Shown here: piece after piece, positions 8,539 to 17,082 of the stretch | Layout of the letters: each line of letters starts with the position of its first letter | Numbering within the stretch: position 1 is the first letter of the stretch | Assembly (NCBI RefSeq): GCF_017115045.1 | Contig: NZ_JABXKK010000092.1 | Location: 1-64,000, forward strand | Direction: 5' to 3' | Source of the DNA: Nostoc sp. NMS8 | Lineage (GTDB): Bacteria > Cyanobacteriota > Cyanobacteriia > Cyanobacteriales > Nostocaceae | Length of the DNA: 64,000 bases | The notes under the pieces: generated by a model | What the model saw: the letters and a program-made list of their open reading frames with translations, nothing else | Database searches by the model: none | Told to the model about the DNA's origin: nothing | Translations under genes and position numbers: made by a program

Positions 8539-9753
8539 ATGCGTTTAAGGCAAAATATTATCGAAGTTTTTTCCACCTTTGTGATGTTTAAAGGTGATAG
8601 CTTTGACCGTTGGGTTACTGATTCTAAGCTGCGACGGAGTATGCAGAATTCTCTAGAACAGTCTTCTGGGCAAGAGTCAGAAATATTTTGGGCTATTTAC
8701 TGGCATCGGATTTGGCAAGTCCAAGCAAGTCCAATTGCGGTTGCTCACATTGCAGCCTATTTGCAGGAAGTCTGCTACTGGGTTGCGAGAAAAATGAAAA
8801 TGAATGTGCCAGGACAACATTCTGTAGGTGACTTTTTCCAAACAGCGATCGCTCGTGTTGATAAAGTTATAAAAGGCTTTAACCCACAATTGGGTTCAAA
8901 TTTGAAAATCTATGCAGAATACACCTTTAGCAATCTGATTAAAGACTTATTACGCAAGCGTCAAGAAGTTGATATCTGCACTGACTGGGGATTGCTGCAC
9001 AAACTGAGTCAAAAGCGTTTGGTAGAATCTCTCAAACAGGCAGGTTATCCATCCCAAATTATTGAACGCTATGTTTTAGCTTGGAGTTGTTTCTTGCAAT
9101 TTTATGCGCCCCACGAGGCTGCAAATGCTCACAAACTTGTTAAACCGGATAATTTGACGTTACAGGCGATCGCCCAGATTTACAACACTGAACGCCTCAG
9201 TCGGCTAACTTCTCCCAGTCCAGCCTGCACTCCAGAAAATCTGGAAACTTGGTTAGTTACTTGTGCGAAAGCTGTGCGTTCTTTTCAATATCCCACCTCA
9301 GTTTCCCTAGATATCCCTGCACCTGGACAAGAAACAGGCGAATTACTTGACCGCCTGACGAACAATTTTCAAGACTCGGTGTTGAATGAAATCATTACCC
9401 AAGAAGAAGTAGAAAACATCGCCTTGCGGAGTACGGAAATCAATCAGGTTTTGAGCGATGCGCTGGCAAAATTAGATACCCAAGCCCAAGTAATTCTGCA
9501 AACATACTACAAGCAAGAATTAACCCAGCAGCAGATTGCTCAACAGCTAGGTGTCAAACAATATACAGTTTCTCGCCAACTAACTAAAATCAAAAAAACT
9601 TTACTGATGGAGTTAGCCCAGTGGAGTCAAAAAGCACTGCATATTCCCGTGAAATCTGACGTAATCGATAGTATGAGCAATTCCCTAGAAGAATGGTTGA
9701 TTGCTCACTATCGCCCTCTCGTTCTGTCATCGCCAGTGGAGTCTTTAAAATGA
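8539..9753 (+). CDS. Sigma-70 family RNA polymerase sigma factor (group 3/ECF-like)
   Basis: The 404-residue protein ends in a clear sigma region 4 (about 305-360): LSDALAKLDTQAQVIL followed by the helix-turn-helix LTQQQIAQQLGVKQYTVSRQL. A region-2-like segment is present but weak (VGDFFQTAIARVDKVIKGFN and YAEYTFSNLIKDLLRKRQ, about 95-140), and a long insert lies between them. The family is common in cyanobacteria, usually beside DUF1822 genes. Its stop codon overlaps the start of the downstream DUF1822 gene as ATGA, so the two are translationally coupled. A stem-loop leader precedes it. The start ATG at 8539 lacks a strong ribosome binding site. Confidence 0.8.
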   Translation: MRLRQNIIEVFSTFVMFKGDSFDRWVTDSKLRRSMQNSLEQSSGQESEIFWAIYWHRIWQVQASPIAVAHIAAYLQEVCYWVARKMKMNVPGQHSVGDFFQTAIARVDKVIKGFNPQLGSNLKIYAEYTFSNLIKDLLRKRQEVDICTDWGLLHKLSQKRLVESLKQAGYPSQIIERYVLAWSCFLQFYAPHEAANAHKLVKPDNLTLQAIAQIYNTERLSRLTSPSPACTPENLETWLVTCAKAVRSFQYPTSVSLDIPAPGQETGELLDRLTNNFQDSVLNEIITQEEVENIALRSTEINQVLSDALAKLDTQAQVILQTYYKQELTQQQIAQQLGVKQYTVSRQLTKIKKTLLMELAQWSQKALHIPVKSDVIDSMSNSLEEWLIAHYRPLVLSSPVESLK

Positions 9754-10901
9754 CTTTTGATGTCACCTCAATTCCCGAACAGCTAACCTTGGAAATTTCT
9801 TTATCATCGCAAACGCGAGAATTACCAGCTTTTTCCACATCAGTGGCACGCTGGCGAGGTCGTGTTAACCAAATGTGCTTAGATGCATTTTTACCCTGGT
9901 TGACAGAAGAAGAAATTCCAAATGCCATTTGGACTCAAACAGCAGCGTTACCGAGTTTTTGGGAATTTGTAAATGGAACTGCGATCGCTTCTGAAGAGAT
10001 ACGATTAGTATTAATTCCCACAACGGCAATTGACACAGCAGAATTGCGCGTACCTCAAGAATGGGTAGATATTCCCGATTGGGTTGCTGATTATTATATT
10101 GCAGTCCAAGTTAATCCGAATGCTGGCTGGGCAACAATTTGGGGATATACGACCCATCGTCAATTAAAAACCAAAGGGGTTTATGATGCCAGCGATCGCG
10201 CCTACTCTTTAGATGAAAATGATTTAATTAAAGATATCAATGCTTTGTGGATTAGCCGTCAACTTTGCCCAGAAGAAGTTTTACGTCACTCAATTGCACC
10301 TTTACCCACATTACCTTTAGCACAAGCTGACAACTTACTCAAACGATTGGGCAATTCTGAAATAGTCTTTCCGCGTTTAGCAATTCCCTTTGAACTTTGG
10401 GGAGCATTATTAGCACATGGCGGCTGGCGACAACGCTTGTACGAGCAACGCCAAGGGTTATCTGAACAGTGGTCAATTCAAGAATGGTTGCAAGCAGGAG
10501 TATCGAATTTAGCACAGCAGCTTGGTTGGGAAATTACCAGATTGCAATTAGCTCCTCGTGGTGTGCGAAGCCGAGAAACTAATGAATCAAGTGTTTATTT
10601 GTCTCGACAGTTGACAATTGCTAGTCAAGCTTACGAATTGCGCGTATTTCTCAGAGGTAATTTAGAAAACAATGTATGGCGAGTTGAATTACGCAATAAA
10701 AATCCAGATGCCATGATTCCAGCCGGATTTAAGCTGAGACTATTAACCGAAGATTTGCAACATTTCGTTAATAATGAGGATACGGCAACAGAAGCGATGC
10801 CTCAGCTTTATATTGATGTCGAGTTGGAACCAGGAGAGGGTTTGGTATGGGAAGTTGAACCAACACCAAATGAATACGATAGAGAAATTTTACGGTTTTA
10901 G
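9750..10901 (+). CDS. DUF1822 family protein, coupled to the sigma factor
   Basis: A 383-residue soluble protein. I place the start at the ATG at 9750 (MTFDVTSIPEQLTLEIS), which overlaps the sigma-factor stop by 4 nt; the longer frame from 9693 lies inside the sigma gene. Hallmarks of DUF1822 are the N-terminal region with ARWRGRVNQMCLDAFLPWL, the middle VPQEWVDIPDWVADYYIAVQV and WGYTTHRQLK, and the C-terminal LRLLTEDLQHFVNNEDTA. Function is unknown. Because it is coupled to a sigma factor, a role as regulator or partner of that factor is a reasonable guess, not shown by sequence. Confidence 0.85.
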   Translation: MTFDVTSIPEQLTLEISLSSQTRELPAFSTSVARWRGRVNQMCLDAFLPWLTEEEIPNAIWTQTAALPSFWEFVNGTAIASEEIRLVLIPTTAIDTAELRVPQEWVDIPDWVADYYIAVQVNPNAGWATIWGYTTHRQLKTKGVYDASDRAYSLDENDLIKDINALWISRQLCPEEVLRHSIAPLPTLPLAQADNLLKRLGNSEIVFPRLAIPFELWGALLAHGGWRQRLYEQRQGLSEQWSIQEWLQAGVSNLAQQLGWEITRLQLAPRGVRSRETNESSVYLSRQLTIASQAYELRVFLRGNLENNVWRVELRNKNPDAMIPAGFKLRLLTEDLQHFVNNEDTATEAMPQLYIDVELEPGEGLVWEVEPTPNEYDREILRF

Positions 10902-10974
10902 GGACTTCCAGTTAAAAAAATATCCCATCCCTGCGGTACGCTCCGCAAACTTAGGGGTACAAGACCTTCATTGG

Positions 10975-11115
10975 TGTCAACTTAAGTGAAAACTAGCCTA
11001 GTACAAACTTTTAGATATTATCTCGTTCCCAGTCTCCCACTGGGAACGCCGTCCTAGAGGCTCCGCCTCCCTTGCAGCAGCATTTCTCGACTCTGGCTAA
11101 AAACGAGATTTTAAA
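10975..11115 (+). repeat. Dispersed palindromic repeat, copy 1 (partial)
   Basis: Starts TGTCAACTTAAGTGAAAACTAGC, here split as TGTCAACTTAA plus GTGAAAACTAGC, and continues with CTCGTTCCCAGTCT, ACTGGGAACG, GAGGCTCCGCCTC, GCAGCATTT and GGCTAAAAACGAGATTT. The same ordered blocks occur in reverse at 44110-44300. The right terminal repeat seems missing here. The rest of the gap 10902-11392 shows no gene; GACGGCGATTTATCGCGTC near 11152 is a small palindrome. Confidence 0.6.
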
Positions 11116-11392
11116 GCAATACAGTTCAGATAAGACCAAAGCACTTGTAGAGACGGCGATTTATCGCGTCTCGAAAACCCAAAATTTTTGCAAAGTTTAC
11201 GGATTTTAGCAGTATTTTATTTGCACTGATATTCAAAAATTTTCCGCAAAAGATTCTAATTGAGGATGTTATGTGGAAAAATTTTATATAATAACCAGCT
11301 AATTTTAGGTAGTTATCGCGCGGTTGGTATTTTACAATTGCTTATCAACAAACCCGTCACCACCGCTTAAACAACTTACTGGAGAAAAATAC

Positions 11393-12217
11393 ATGACCAC
11401 AATCAAAGTCAAAGACGGGACAGAGATTTATTACAAGGACTGGGGCAGTGGCCAGCCCATCGTTTTTTCACACGGCTGGCCTCTATCAGCCGACGACTGG
11501 GACACCCAGATGATATTCTTCTTGAGTCACGGCTATCGTGTCATCGCTCACGATCGGCGAGGTCACGGACGCTCGAGCCAAGTCGGTGATGGACACGATA
11601 TGGATCACTACGCCGATGATCTTGCCGCACTCACCGCGCATCTTAATTTAGAGAATGCCATCCATGTCGGTCACTCAACCGGCGGCGGTGAAGTCACACG
11701 TTACATAGCACGCCACGGCGAGAGTCGTGTCGCCAAGGCTGTCCTCATCAGCGCAGTGCCGCCACTGATGGTAAAGACCCCCACAAATCCCGGCGGTCTG
11801 CCCAAAGAAGTATTTGACGACTTCCAAGCGCAGGTGGCCACCAACCGAGCGCAATTTTATTGGGACGTGCCTGCTGGGCCATTTTACGGTTACAATCGTC
11901 CGGGCGCGAAGGCATCCCAAGGGGTAATTGAGAATTGGTGGCGCCAAGGTATGATGGGCGCAGCTAAGGCTCACTATGATGGCATCGTGGCTTTCTCCCA
12001 GACCGACTTCACGGAGGATCTGAAGAAAATCTCAGTGCCGACCCTGGTGATGCATGGCGATGATGACCAGATTGTACCCTATGCCAACTCCGGCCCGTTG
12101 AGCGCCAAGTTGGTCAAGGGCGCGATATTGAAAACTTACAAGGGTTTCCCGCACGGTATGCCGACGACGAACGCAGACCAGATCAATGCCGATCTCCTAG
12201 AATTCATTCAGTCGTAG
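11393..12217 (+). CDS. Alpha/beta hydrolase of the non-heme chloroperoxidase/esterase type
   Basis: The 274-residue protein has the fold's oxyanion segment FSHGWPLSADDWD (about 25-37), the nucleophile elbow GHSTGG with Ser95, an acid in HGDDDQIVP (about 221-229) and the catalytic His254 in GFPHGMP. Cofactor-free haloperoxidase-type hydrolases have this layout; the natural substrate is likely an ester or lactone. The ATG at 11393 follows GGAGAAAAAT, a good ribosome binding site, so the 23 residues upstream are excluded. Codon third positions are visibly richer in G and C than in neighbouring genes, and no GCGATCGC site occurs in the gene, which suggests transfer, perhaps from a proteobacterium. 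Confidence 0.9.
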   Translation: MTTIKVKDGTEIYYKDWGSGQPIVFSHGWPLSADDWDTQMIFFLSHGYRVIAHDRRGHGRSSQVGDGHDMDHYADDLAALTAHLNLENAIHVGHSTGGGEVTRYIARHGESRVAKAVLISAVPPLMVKTPTNPGGLPKEVFDDFQAQVATNRAQFYWDVPAGPFYGYNRPGAKASQGVIENWWRQGMMGAAKAHYDGIVAFSQTDFTEDLKKISVPTLVMHGDDDQIVPYANSGPLSAKLVKGAILKTYKGFPHGMPTTNADQINADLLEFIQS

Positions 12218-12609
12218 ACGCGAACTGTGCGTCTTGCTCAGGTAAGGCTTGCTGCTGCCACCCCAAAGTGTCGAGCGAGGGACAGGAGCAACGCGAAAAA
12301 GTGAGATACATGGTGAACAGAGCTTTTTTAGGCAGGAGAGGCAGGGGGAGCAGGGGAAGTGAAGATAAAATTTTAGTATTTTTTACGACCGTTATAGTCC
12401 TAAATACACTTATTTCTTTTTCTCCCCCTGCCTCCCCTGCTTACTTATTTATAAAACTTTACTCATATTTGTAGAAATATTTAATCCGTGCAGTTATAAA
12501 ATTTAGGAATGCAAGCGGCAAAGTTCAGGTATAGTTCTCTACCGCTTGCAATATTTGCATACTCTTGAAAGCATTGCCTTACAATGCTTTCAAGTAACAC
12601 TTACCGATG
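12218..12609. other. Intergenic with G-rich repeats and two stem-loops
   Basis: Between convergent genes. It contains GGCAGGAGAGGCAGGGGGAGC-like purine repeats (12330-12357) and their pyrimidine counterpart (12420-12440). TGCAAGCGG (about 12511-12519) pairs with CCGCTTGCA (about 12542-12550). No gene. Confidence 0.5.
12564..12594 (-). terminator. Stem-loop terminator after the PPC-repeat gene
   Basis: A perfect 13-bp stem (CTTGAAAGCATTG, 12564-12576, with its complement 12582-12594) and a 5-nt loop lie 16 bp past the stop of the minus-strand gene. No long T run follows, so it may stop transcription inefficiently or act as an RNA 3' end protector. Confidence 0.6.
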
Positions 12610-13353
12610 TTAAGCAAAGGGGGTGGTGAAGTGGTCAAAAGTCAAACTGTAGCCAGTATTGCCACTAAATTGCTGTACTTGCAAGAAGTAGTCACCAGAT
12701 TGGTTAATGTTAGAAATTACATCCGACGCAGTACCACCCCTAGTAGAGCGTGCAATTTCCTCACCTGCATCAACAATGCGATTGTTGTTAAAGTCCTGAA
12801 TCAGTCGGATATCAGCATCAGCTAGGAGTCTATTCAGTGTAATATTGACACCTTCAAATAATCCTAGAGAGAACTGGTAAGTATCTGTGGTGTCGAAGTC
12901 ACCTACAGAACCAGAGCGAGTAACATCGGCTGACAAATTACCAAGTTCAAATTCTTTAGGTAGAAGATTGCTGAAACCAGATGTCGAATTGGGTGTAGTT
13001 GCAGATACAGCAAAATCGTAACTTACAGTGCCAGAACTACCAGGAGCAAAGCGACGAACTTGGGCAAAATAAGTCCCCGCATTTTCTCGCTCATTGATAG
13101 ACTCATCTTTGTTGCTAGACCGAGTGGAAAAATTAACCAGTTGGTCGTTGGAATCAAAGATGCCGTTACCGTTATCTCGGAAAAGAAACAACTCAGCATC
13201 ATCACCAGTGCTGATATCTGTTACAGCCAAATTGATGTTTTTAGTACCATCAATCCGAAACTGAAAGACATCAGTGGGATCGGATGTATTTAAAGTGAAG
13301 TTGTTTCTCACAACAGGGTTAGTGCCTACTGTACCAAGATTAAAAGTAGCCAT
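12610..13353 (-). CDS. Protein with two PPC (pre-peptidase C-terminal) beta domains
   Basis: A 247-residue protein made of two beta-sandwich repeats. Repeat 1 is about 17-118 (DPTDVFQFRIDGTKNINLAV, DAELFLFRDNGNG, GTYFAQVRRF) and repeat 2 about 130-243 (DTYQFSLG, INLTL-like VNITLNRLLADADIRLIQD, GDYFLQVQQFSG). The D-x-N-x-N-x-I-x-D loops (DNGNGIFDSND, DFNNNRIVDAGEE) look like calcium sites. There is no protease domain and no signal peptide, although PPC domains normally act outside the cell. AAAGGA precedes the ATG by 8 nt, supporting the start. Confidence 0.8.
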   Translation of the reverse strand: MATFNLGTVGTNPVVRNNFTLNTSDPTDVFQFRIDGTKNINLAVTDISTGDDAELFLFRDNGNGIFDSNDQLVNFSTRSSNKDESINERENAGTYFAQVRRFAPGSSGTVSYDFAVSATTPNSTSGFSNLLPKEFELGNLSADVTRSGSVGDFDTTDTYQFSLGLFEGVNITLNRLLADADIRLIQDFNNNRIVDAGEEIARSTRGGTASDVISNINQSGDYFLQVQQFSGNTGYSLTFDHFTTPFA

Positions 13354-13881
13354 TTTTTTTCCTTTAGTTAGAGTGTTGATAGTAATGTGGTCAAGTTAAA
13401 ATCGACAGATGTAATTTTTTGTCCGGGTTCCAGCATCAAATCACCTGCAATTTAATTCCAAAATTTGAGAACGTAACAAGTAAAGTGAAGATTGTTTAGT
13501 ATGAGTATTTGGGAACTCATATTATCCTCAGCAATTCCTTGCCACAATTATCCATACGTGGGATATTGAGGTCTATGCAAACTTCAACAAAAAAATTGGT
13601 GAAGTCGTCAACAAGAGGACAAGGGGCAGGGGGCAGGGGGCGGAGGGAGAACCCCATACATAAATGTAGGGGCTTGAACTAAGACGCATTATTTCTCTCT
13701 ACGAGATGCAATCATGCGATCACGCTGCACGTCTCGAAATAAATATTTTTACTTTTGGGCATAAATAAATTTAGGGGCTTGAAACTCGGATTCTGGGGAA
13801 ATGAGCGAATCTTTCTCTCCTGCCTCTTTGATCAACAGCAACAAAGAAAGAAAGATACTGAAGAACCATTTCTTTTAACTC
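13354..13881. other. Gene-free interval between the PPC gene and dprA
   Basis: Carries the PPC gene's promoter region. At 13623-13647 four runs of G (GGGG, GGGGG, GGGGG, GGG) are separated by 2-4 bases, a sequence able to form a G-quadruplex but also one of the common purine tandem repeats of these genomes. No coding frame. Confidence 0.5.
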
Positions 13882-15000
13882 TTAACTTTTTTGATACCGC
13901 ATCCCTGGTAGTTGTGAAACGAAACCCATAAGTTCCAACTGTAATAAAGCACCGGAAACTGAGCCGACAGCCATACCGGTTTGTTGGACAATAAAATCAA
14001 AGGGTAAAGGATCGCTTGCGATCGCATCCATTATCGTTTGCAATTCTGGTGATAAAGTTGGCAAACTTAACTGTTGTGGTGCTATTGAAGCCTCAATTCC
14101 ATCAAGTTGTGGTATTGCTCCTAGCATTGTTAACAGTTCGTCTAATTCCTTAAGAATGAAAGTTGCTCCCTGGCTCAATAACTTTAAACACCCTTGGGAT
14201 GGATAATCATCCAATCTTCCAGGTAAGGCATAGACATCTCTACCAAATTCATTGGCGTAGGTAGCAGTAATTAGGGCACCAGATTTTAATGGCGCTTCCA
14301 TTACCAGAATGGCGCGGCTTAAGCCTGCAATAATTCGGTTGCGACGGGGAAAGTGAGTGCGATCGGGTGGGGTTTTTGTGGGGTACTCACTTACGACTAA
14401 ACCAGCCGTCAAAATTTGCTTATACAAATCCCGATTTTTATGTGGATAGATAACATCTACACCAGTTCCCAAAACTGCGATCGTCCTTCCACCTGCTTTC
14501 ATGGCGGCGATGTGGCTTTCTGTGTCAATTCCCTCTGCCATCCCAGAGACAACTGTAAAACCATTTTTCGCCAAAGCTGTACTAATTTGCCGAGTCCAAC
14601 GGATACCATATTCTGAGGGCTGGCGGGTTCCGACAATTCCAACCATTGGTTTTTGTCCCAGATTTTCTTGGAGTTCGACTTCACCGCGATAGTATAAAAT
14701 TGGCGGCGGACTGGGAGTTTCTAGCAGTAAGCGGGGATAATCTGCATCTGCTGGTGTCCAGAAATGGGAATTTTCCTGCTGGTGCTGAATGAATAGTTGT
14801 TCTGGGTGCAAACGCGATCGCTGTTGTACTACTTTTTCTAGTGTTTGAAAACCCAAACCTTCCACTTCTCCTAACTGTGCTTTGGTAGCGTTCCAAGCGG
14901 TTGCCAGTGTACCAAAATGCTGTTGCACTCGTCGCAGTAACACCGGCCCAATCCCTGAAATTTGCGCCCAAGCTAACCAATATGCAGCTTCTTCTACCAC
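13882..15000 (-). CDS. dprA: DNA-processing protein DprA
   Basis: The 372-residue protein has an N-terminal helix-hairpin-helix (ISGIGPVLLRRVQQHFG, about 14-30), the Rossmann DprA core (about 110-290) with VGIVGTRQPSEYG, VVSGMAEGIDTESH, LGTGVDVIYP, FPRRNRIIAGLS and GALITATYANEFGRDVYALPG, and a C-terminal winged-helix-like domain (about 305-370). DprA binds incoming single-stranded DNA and loads RecA during natural transformation. The length and domain order are typical of cyanobacterial DprA. It is not in an operon with other competence genes here. Confidence 0.95.
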   Translation of the reverse strand: MVEEAAYWLAWAQISGIGPVLLRRVQQHFGTLATAWNATKAQLGEVEGLGFQTLEKVVQQRSRLHPEQLFIQHQQENSHFWTPADADYPRLLLETPSPPPILYYRGEVELQENLGQKPMVGIVGTRQPSEYGIRWTRQISTALAKNGFTVVSGMAEGIDTESHIAAMKAGGRTIAVLGTGVDVIYPHKNRDLYKQILTAGLVVSEYPTKTPPDRTHFPRRNRIIAGLSRAILVMEAPLKSGALITATYANEFGRDVYALPGRLDDYPSQGCLKLLSQGATFILKELDELLTMLGAIPQLDGIEASIAPQQLSLPTLSPELQTIMDAIASDPLPFDFIVQQTGMAVGSVSGALLQLELMGFVSQLPGMRYQKS

Positions 15001-15200
15001 CGTTCCATCCTCACACCTACTGGATTGAGTATTCCCAAATTGGGGTTGGCTGTTGATGGCGAAGTAGAGTTAAGGCAAGAGACGCGATGAATCACCGTCA
15101 AGACAAAGAACTTCTGTTTCTTCTTTCCCAATTCCCCTTGACTTTTGACTCTTGACTCTCGACTATTAACTATTGACTATCTATCTTCTGATCTTCTGTG

Positions 15201-16325
15201 ATGAAATATTTTTATCGTCTTTTAATAAGCCTATCTGGGTGCTTAATATTTTTACTGGTGCATAGTGTACCTAGTTTGGCAGCCGAAAAGATTGTTATCA
15301 GGTACGGATTATTTGAGCAATCGGTTCCGGTGGCAGATATACGCAACTATGACGAGACACAAAAGGCTTCTAGCGATTTGCAATCTTTCCTAAATTACCT
15401 CAGCCCTAAGGAGAAACAGAAGTTTCAAGATGCTCTAAAAGTGAAAATGTCTCTTGATATTGCGGCTTTAGATAAGCTGATAAACACAGGAATGGGCAAG
15501 CAAATTTTATCTTTTGCTTCCCAAGCGATCGCTCGTCGCGATCAAGCGAGTATACAAGCGCTACGATCTGCCATTATTGTAGGAGCAAAATCACCAGAAG
15601 GTCTAGGAATAACTAGCTTTCTAGAAGCTTATCCCAGTAGTCAATTAGTTGTTGATGTGTCAAAAATTCAAAAGCTAGTCGGCATGGCAAATTTATCTTC
15701 TGGTTCTGCTGACGCACCGCCAAAAGACGATGTAAGTTCTTCACCTTTAGGGAAAATTGCCCTGCAATATCAAGCACTCGCTGCCCAAGATAAACAGTTC
15801 TCAGGTTGTTTATTTGGCGATTCTGTTTCGGCTGAACTTGGCAATACTCTGGGGAATGGTACTTTTAATTTTGGGTTAAATGGTTTGAGTACAATCTCAT
15901 TAGTGGAACAACTGAAAAGTCTAATTCCTACCAAGGTTAAATGTGAAAAAGCGATTATTGCTATAGGTGGAAATGATGCTTGGTATGGGATTAGTGATGA
16001 GTTGTTTACCAAAAATATGCAAGAGGCGATCGCACTTATCCGCACAATGGGGACTAAAGAGATTTTTCTGATTCCAGCTTTTTATTCAACAGTTGCAGCC
16101 AGCTTAGATCCAACTGTATCAGCGCCGCTTCCGAAAGTTAAACAAATTAATGTTTTGATTAATCAAGTTGCTGAAACAGAAAAAGTGCCAGTTGCAGCAG
16201 CAGGACTAGCACCATTATATGACAATAATGTTCTTAAAGAAAATTTAACCAGTGATGGCGATCATCTAAATGCAGAAGGCCTGAAAATTTATCGGGAAGC
16301 ATTATTGCAAATCCTGGGTAAGTAA
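15201..16325 (+). CDS. Secreted DUF1400 plus SGNH/GDSL hydrolase fusion
   Basis: A signal peptide (about 1-28, ending SLAAEK) is followed by a DUF1400 domain (about 29-155; IVIRYGLFEQSVPVADIRNY, LSPKEKQKFQDALK, GMGKQILSFASQ), which in cyanobacteria usually sits in front of an alpha/beta hydrolase. Here the C-terminal part (about 200-374) instead shows SGNH hydrolase blocks: CLFGDSVSAELGN (catalytic Ser), a FGLNGLST Gly/Asn block, IAIGGNDAW, and SDGDHLNAEG (catalytic Asp/His). It probably acts on an ester or acetylated glycan in the periplasm. Start set at ATG 15201 rather than GTG 15198. Confidence 0.78.
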   Translation: MKYFYRLLISLSGCLIFLLVHSVPSLAAEKIVIRYGLFEQSVPVADIRNYDETQKASSDLQSFLNYLSPKEKQKFQDALKVKMSLDIAALDKLINTGMGKQILSFASQAIARRDQASIQALRSAIIVGAKSPEGLGITSFLEAYPSSQLVVDVSKIQKLVGMANLSSGSADAPPKDDVSSSPLGKIALQYQALAAQDKQFSGCLFGDSVSAELGNTLGNGTFNFGLNGLSTISLVEQLKSLIPTKVKCEKAIIAIGGNDAWYGISDELFTKNMQEAIALIRTMGTKEIFLIPAFYSTVAASLDPTVSAPLPKVKQINVLINQVAETEKVPVAAAGLAPLYDNNVLKENLTSDGDHLNAEGLKIYREALLQILGK

Positions 16326-16392
16326 GACAATTTTGGATTTTGGATTTTGGATTGAATAAAAAATCTAAAATCTAAAATCTAAAATATCATTG
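16326..16392. repeat. Short tandem repeats between convergent genes
   Basis: Three copies of TTTTGGA (about 16331-16350) face three copies of ATCTAAA (about 16362-16385). The two arrays are partly complementary and may form a two-way transcription stop. Confidence 0.5.
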
Positions 16393-17082
16393 TTAGGTTT
16401 TCCAACTCAAAAACCGTGCATAAAGATAAGCAATACCTTCATCAAGAATTGTCCGCACACCTTCGCTAGAACGCCACCAATTTGCTGAATTGTAATCTTG
16501 CGTTTTGGCAGCGATCACACCAACTTTAATATGAGGGGTAAGTATTTTTCTAAAAAGAAACCAACTTCTACGAGCATGAACATCTAAGGAAAAAAGATTA
16601 ATTGATTCTATCTGTAAATTTGAATTGGATAGCCAGCGATGAAATTCGGCAGCAGAGGCATAACTCCGATCTTTAACTACGAAAGGTGTCGGAACAGCTA
16701 CGACTTTTTCTGCTTCTAAACCGAGTTTTATGAAAGTGGCGGCTGACACTTCTGCAAAGTTCTTGTATCCAATAAGATAACTACCTTTTCCTAATGTGCC
16801 TCCGGTAGTAATTATTTGCCGATAAGAACCCGTTTGAAATTCAGTCAAAGCTTTTTCTATAGCGTAATCTGGTAGCCATCCTTCAACAACTAATACTTCT
16901 GCTGATTCGATTGGGGAAGTTACGGCGAGAAATGAGTGTACATGAGTAAAAACAAAAAATATTAAATAAGCAATCAAAGCGATGGCAATTGCCCACCCCT
17001 GAGCCGTAAGTGTCCACATTTCTTGACGCTTGATTATTTTAATGTTGGGAAATTTTTGACACCGACGATTTCTTGTCTGCAT
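16393..17082 (-). CDS. YdcF/SanA-like (DUF218) membrane-anchored protein
   Basis: The 229-residue protein has one N-terminal TM helix (about 28-48) and a DUF218 domain: EVLVVEGWLPDYAIEKAL, IITTGGTLGKGS, a Ser/Thr-rich helix and DRSYASAAEFHRWL, then ARRSWFLFRKIL. Family members SanA and ElyC affect envelope integrity or lipid-linked carrier metabolism in enterobacteria; the activity is not established. Its ATG overlaps the stop of the upstream gene (TAATG), so translation is coupled. The start could also be at the internal Met in RQEMWTL. Confidence 0.75.
   Translation of the reverse strand: MQTRNRRCQKFPNIKIIKRQEMWTLTAQGWAIAIALIAYLIFFVFTHVHSFLAVTSPIESAEVLVVEGWLPDYAIEKALTEFQTGSYRQIITTGGTLGKGSYLIGYKNFAEVSAATFIKLGLEAEKVVAVPTPFVVKDRSYASAAEFHRWLSNSNLQIESINLFSLDVHARRSWFLFRKILTPHIKVGVIAAKTQDYNSANWWRSSEGVRTILDEGIAYLYARFLSWKT

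Noticed and set aside
12268..12474. 68-aa plus-strand frame after the alpha/beta hydrolase
   Set aside because: Composed of purine-rich tandem repeat (GRRGRGSRGS) with no ribosome site.
13623..13647. G-quadruplex as a regulatory element
   Set aside because: The four G runs fit the pattern, but the same purine repeats occur widely between genes and it is 270 bp from any start.
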